From contig JAAWBP010000061.1 in the NCBI GenBank assembly GCA_022792755.1, positions 1 to 6,591 on the forward strand: 6,591 bases of DNA, read 5' to 3'. Position 1 is the first letter of the stretch. The number at the start of each line of letters is the position of its first letter. The notes under the pieces were generated by a model. That model was not told the origin of the DNA. It made no database searches and was given only the letters and a program-made list of their open reading frames with translations. Source of the DNA: Oscillospiraceae bacterium (GTDB lineage Bacteria > Bacillota > Clostridia > Oscillospirales > Ruminococcaceae). Positions 4,797 to 6,591 of this stretch are shown here, piece after piece. Position numbers and translations under genes: made by a program.

Positions 4797-6164
4797 ATGG
4801 CTTTGGAAGGAAAAAATCCCTTAGAGGGGAAAAAGCGGCTTCATTTTATCGGGATCGGCGGCTCGGGGATGTTCCCCATCGTCCAGATCCTCCATTCGCA
4901 GGGGTATCTCATCACCGGCTCGGACAACAACGAGTCCGACATCCTCAAACTGGTGCGGGGGCTGGGGATCCCTGTCCAGCTGGGGCAGCGGGCCGAGAAT
5001 ATCGAAGGGGCGGAACTGATCGTCTACACCTCCGCCATCATGGACGACAACCCGGAGCTGGTCGCGGCCCGGGAAAGCGGCCTCCCGCTTCTGGAGCGCA
5101 GCGACGTTCTGGGCTACCTCACCAGCTTATACGACAACACCGTCTGTGTCTGCGGCACCCACGGCAAGACCACCACCACCGCCATGCTGACCCAGATCCT
5201 GATGGACAGCGGGGCCGACCCGTCCGCCGTCATCGGCGGGAAGCTCCACCGGATCGGCGGATACGGGCGGGTCGGGCACTCTGGGACGATGGTCTGCGAA
5301 TCCTGCGAGTTTTCAGACCACTTCCTCAAGCTCCACCCCGACGTCGCCGTCATCCTGAACATCGACGAGGATCACCTCGACTACTTCAAAACGCTCGAAA
5401 ATATCATCCGCTCCTTCCGCACCTTCGCCGAAAAAGCGGCCCGGCTGCTAATCTATAACGGGGACGACGCAAACACCCGGAAAGCGGTGGAGGGGCTGGG
5501 AAAAGAGGCGGTCACCTTCGGCTTTTCGGAGGAAAACGATTATTATCCCGCCAACATCATCTCCCTCGGCGGAACCCGCCAAAGCTTCGAGCTGTTCCAT
5601 CAAAAGAGCCGGATTGCGGAAATCAGGCTGAACGTCGCAGGACGGCACAACGTGCTGGACGCGGTCGCCGCCTGTGCGGCGGCGCTGGCCTGCGGCGTCC
5701 CGGCCGAGGGGCTGGCCGCTCCCCTGGCCGACTTCAACGGGGCGGGCAGGCGGTTCGAGCTGCTGGGCGAGGTGAACGGCGTGACGATTGTCGACGACTA
5801 CGCCCACCATCCAGCAGAGCTCAGGGTCACGCTGGAGGCCGCGAAAAAGCTGGATTTCAAGCGGGTCTGGGCGGTTTTCCAGCCCTTCACCTATTCCCGC
5901 ACCGCCCTGTTGTTCGACGACTTTGTCGAGGTGCTCCAGATCGCCGACCGGGTTGTCCTTTCGGAGATCATGGGCTCGCGGGAAAAGAACACCTACAACA
6001 TCTACTCAAAGGACCTCTGCGCCAAAATGCCGGGGAGCGTCTGGTTTGACACCTTTGAGGAGATCCGGGACTACGTGCTGGAAAACGCCGAACCGGGGGA
6101 TTTGGTGATCACCCTGGGCTGCGGCGACATCTACAAGGCGGCAAAGCTTATGCTGAACCTATAA
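4797..6164 (+). CDS. murC: UDP-N-acetylmuramate--L-alanine ligase MurC
   Basis: MurC adds L-alanine to UDP-MurNAc with ATP, the first amino-acid step of the peptidoglycan stem, in the cytosol. The 455-aa product shows all Mur ligase domains: Rossmann UDP-binding motif GIGGSGM (19-25), ATP P-loop GTHGKTTTT (120-128), ESCEF (168-172), NIDEDHLDY (188-196), AGRHNVLDA (281-289), GAGRRFE (315-321), and C-terminal DDYAHHP (333-339) and FQPFTYSRT (361-369). In the last motif Phe stands where many bacteria have His (FQPH); this looks like a lineage variant because all catalytic motifs are intact. Length is normal for the family. The start at 4797 is preferred because the N-terminal KKRLHFIGIGG follows directly and AAAGGA (4780-4785) lies 11 nt upstream, slightly far; an in-frame GTG at 4710 would add an unlikely 29-residue extension. 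Confidence 0.95.
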   Translation: MALEGKNPLEGKKRLHFIGIGGSGMFPIVQILHSQGYLITGSDNNESDILKLVRGLGIPVQLGQRAENIEGAELIVYTSAIMDDNPELVAARESGLPLLERSDVLGYLTSLYDNTVCVCGTHGKTTTTAMLTQILMDSGADPSAVIGGKLHRIGGYGRVGHSGTMVCESCEFSDHFLKLHPDVAVILNIDEDHLDYFKTLENIIRSFRTFAEKAARLLIYNGDDANTRKAVEGLGKEAVTFGFSEENDYYPANIISLGGTRQSFELFHQKSRIAEIRLNVAGRHNVLDAVAACAAALACGVPAEGLAAPLADFNGAGRRFELLGEVNGVTIVDDYAHHPAELRVTLEAAKKLDFKRVWAVFQPFTYSRTALLFDDFVEVLQIADRVVLSEIMGSREKNTYNIYSKDLCAKMPGSVWFDTFEEIRDYVLENAEPGDLVITLGCGDIYKAAKLMLNL

Positions 6165-6182
6165 CCGCACCGGTCGGGCCGG

Positions 6183-6196
6183 GCGGAGGCCTCCGC
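6183..6196. other. Perfect 14-bp palindrome after murC
   Basis: GCGGAGGCCTCCGC lies 19 nt after the murC stop and can form a 5-bp hairpin with a GGCC loop. No T run follows, so it is not a typical intrinsic terminator, but it leads directly into the repeat cluster. Confidence 0.4.
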
Positions 6197-6200
6197 GTCC

Positions 6201-6327
6201 GTGTCCGGACTGGACAAACGCGATTCATAGGTTGTGCTAAAAATGGGGTTGGTAACCCGCGAGGCACATTGTACGATCTCAGGCATCTCGCAGGACAGCT
6301 ACCTTAAGACTGGTAAAACCTTGGTGT
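6201..6327 (+). repeat. Structured repeat, copy B
   Basis: It begins GTGTCCGGAC and shares ACGCGATTCATARGTT (6218-6233) with copy A about 5 kb away in the same orientation. CCCGCGAG (6256-6263) pairs with CTCGCAGG (6287-6294) with one C-A mismatch, enclosing a loop different from those of D and E. The tail ACCTTAAGACTGGTAAAACC, then TTGGTGT, matches the tail of copy E. It starts 36 nt after the murC stop. Confidence 0.75.
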
Positions 6328-6365
6328 GCGAATCACCTGCAGGGGTACCCTGCCCCGCGAGGTCT
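6328..6365 (+). repeat. Structured repeat, partial copy C
   Basis: GCGAATCA (6328) corresponds to GCGATTCA of A and B, and CCCGCGAGG (6354-6362) to the middle block, but the matching 3' arm and tail are missing. Between them is a perfect hairpin, GCAGGG/CCCTGC with a GTA loop (6339-6353), in the position where the other copies carry a variable stem. The first bases of copy D follow immediately. Confidence 0.5.
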
Positions 6366-6461
6366 GTGACCGGGCCGGACAGTTGCGATCCCTAAGTGAT
6401 GCCGAACTGATAGGTTTGTATCCCGCGAGGCACATGTTTCATACAACGCACCTCGCAGGAC
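6366..6461 (+). repeat. Structured repeat, copy D
   Basis: It opens GTGACCGGGCCGGACAG, has GCGATCCCTAAGT in place of GCGATTCATAAGT, and carries CCCGCGAGG (6422-6430) pairing with CCTCGCAGG (6451-6459) around CACATGTTTCATACAACGCA. The tail block of A, B and E is absent; the copy runs into E through CCGGG/CCCGG (6461-6474). Confidence 0.7.
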
Positions 6462-6464
6462 CGG

Positions 6465-6591
6465 GTGATCCCGGCCGAACAATACGCGATCCGCAGGTGA
6501 TGCGAATAACAACGTTCCTTTCCCGCGCGGCACATGTTTCGTATAACGCGCCTCGCAGGACTAAAACCTAAAGACCGGTAAACTCTGGTGT
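6465..6591 (+). repeat. Structured repeat, copy E (reaches the right edge)
   Basis: It opens GTGATCCCGG and has AATACGCGATCCGCAGGT (6481-6498), CCCGCGCGG (6522-6530) and CCTCGCAGG (6551-6559), around CACATGTTTCGTATAACGCG, which differs from copy D by three substitutions. The tail ACCTAAAGACCGGTAAACT, then CTGGTGT, folds as ACCGG/CTGGT. The sequence is cut by the window edge, so more copies may follow. Confidence 0.7.

Noticed and set aside
3776..5458. Long open frame of 560 codons on the + strand
   Set aside because: It runs antisense to araC and spoVG and then in a wrong frame through murC; its composition is low-complexity Arg/Pro-rich and no domain is recognisable. A by-product of GC-rich coding on both strands.
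6326..6571. 81-codon open frame across the repeat cluster
   Set aside because: It reads through copies C, D and E, has no ribosome binding site, and its apparent internal repetition comes from the DNA repeats.
6201..6591. CRISPR array or integron attC cluster
   Set aside because: Repeat units are long, diverged and contiguous with no regular spacers; there are no cas genes, no gene cassettes and no conserved attC core sites.

Overview
The window looks like chromosomal DNA of a GC-rich, Gram-positive anaerobe of the Clostridia, most likely the Oscillospiraceae/Ruminococcaceae side. This is inferred from SpoVG, strong GGGAGG ribosome binding sites, a MurC with the clostridial N-terminal pattern GIGGSGMFP, an Lsa/CplR-type ABC-F protein and a membrane-anchored GH25 muramidase. 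No phage, transposase or CRISPR array is visible.

Layout, left to right. (1) A GH25 muramidase on the + strand (77-1090); its reading frame stays open to the left edge, so its start is uncertain. (2) A short intergenic segment holding one copy (A) of a structured repeat. (3) On the - strand, convergent to it, an Lsa-type ABC-F ribosomal protection gene (1297-2805). It is preceded by a consensus promoter and a leader of about 260 nt with a strong intrinsic terminator directly before the ribosome binding site, competing pairing arms, and possible short upstream ORFs. (4) An AraC-family regulator (3107-3952, - strand), also with a good promoter and a terminator-like hairpin inside its leader. 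(5) spoVG (4265-4558, - strand). (6) Divergently, murC on the + strand (4797-6164), with the two -10 boxes overlapping. (7) About 430 bases without a credible gene, filled by a cluster of at least three further copies (B, D, E) and one partial copy (C) of the repeat seen after the GH25 gene.

How the parts relate: MurC makes the peptidoglycan precursor UDP-MurNAc-L-alanine, GH25 cleaves the finished glycan, and SpoVG is an RNA/DNA-binding regulator often linked to envelope and sporulation control, so the region has a cell-envelope flavour. The ABC-F gene probably protects the ribosome against lincosamide/streptogramin A/pleuromutilin-type drugs and appears to be controlled by transcription attenuation. 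The AraC protein lies immediately upstream in the same direction; whether it regulates the ABC-F gene cannot be told from sequence.

The two most interesting items are the attenuator leader of the ABC-F gene (mutually exclusive 12-bp pairings) and the uncharacterised structured repeat family that follows both + strand genes.
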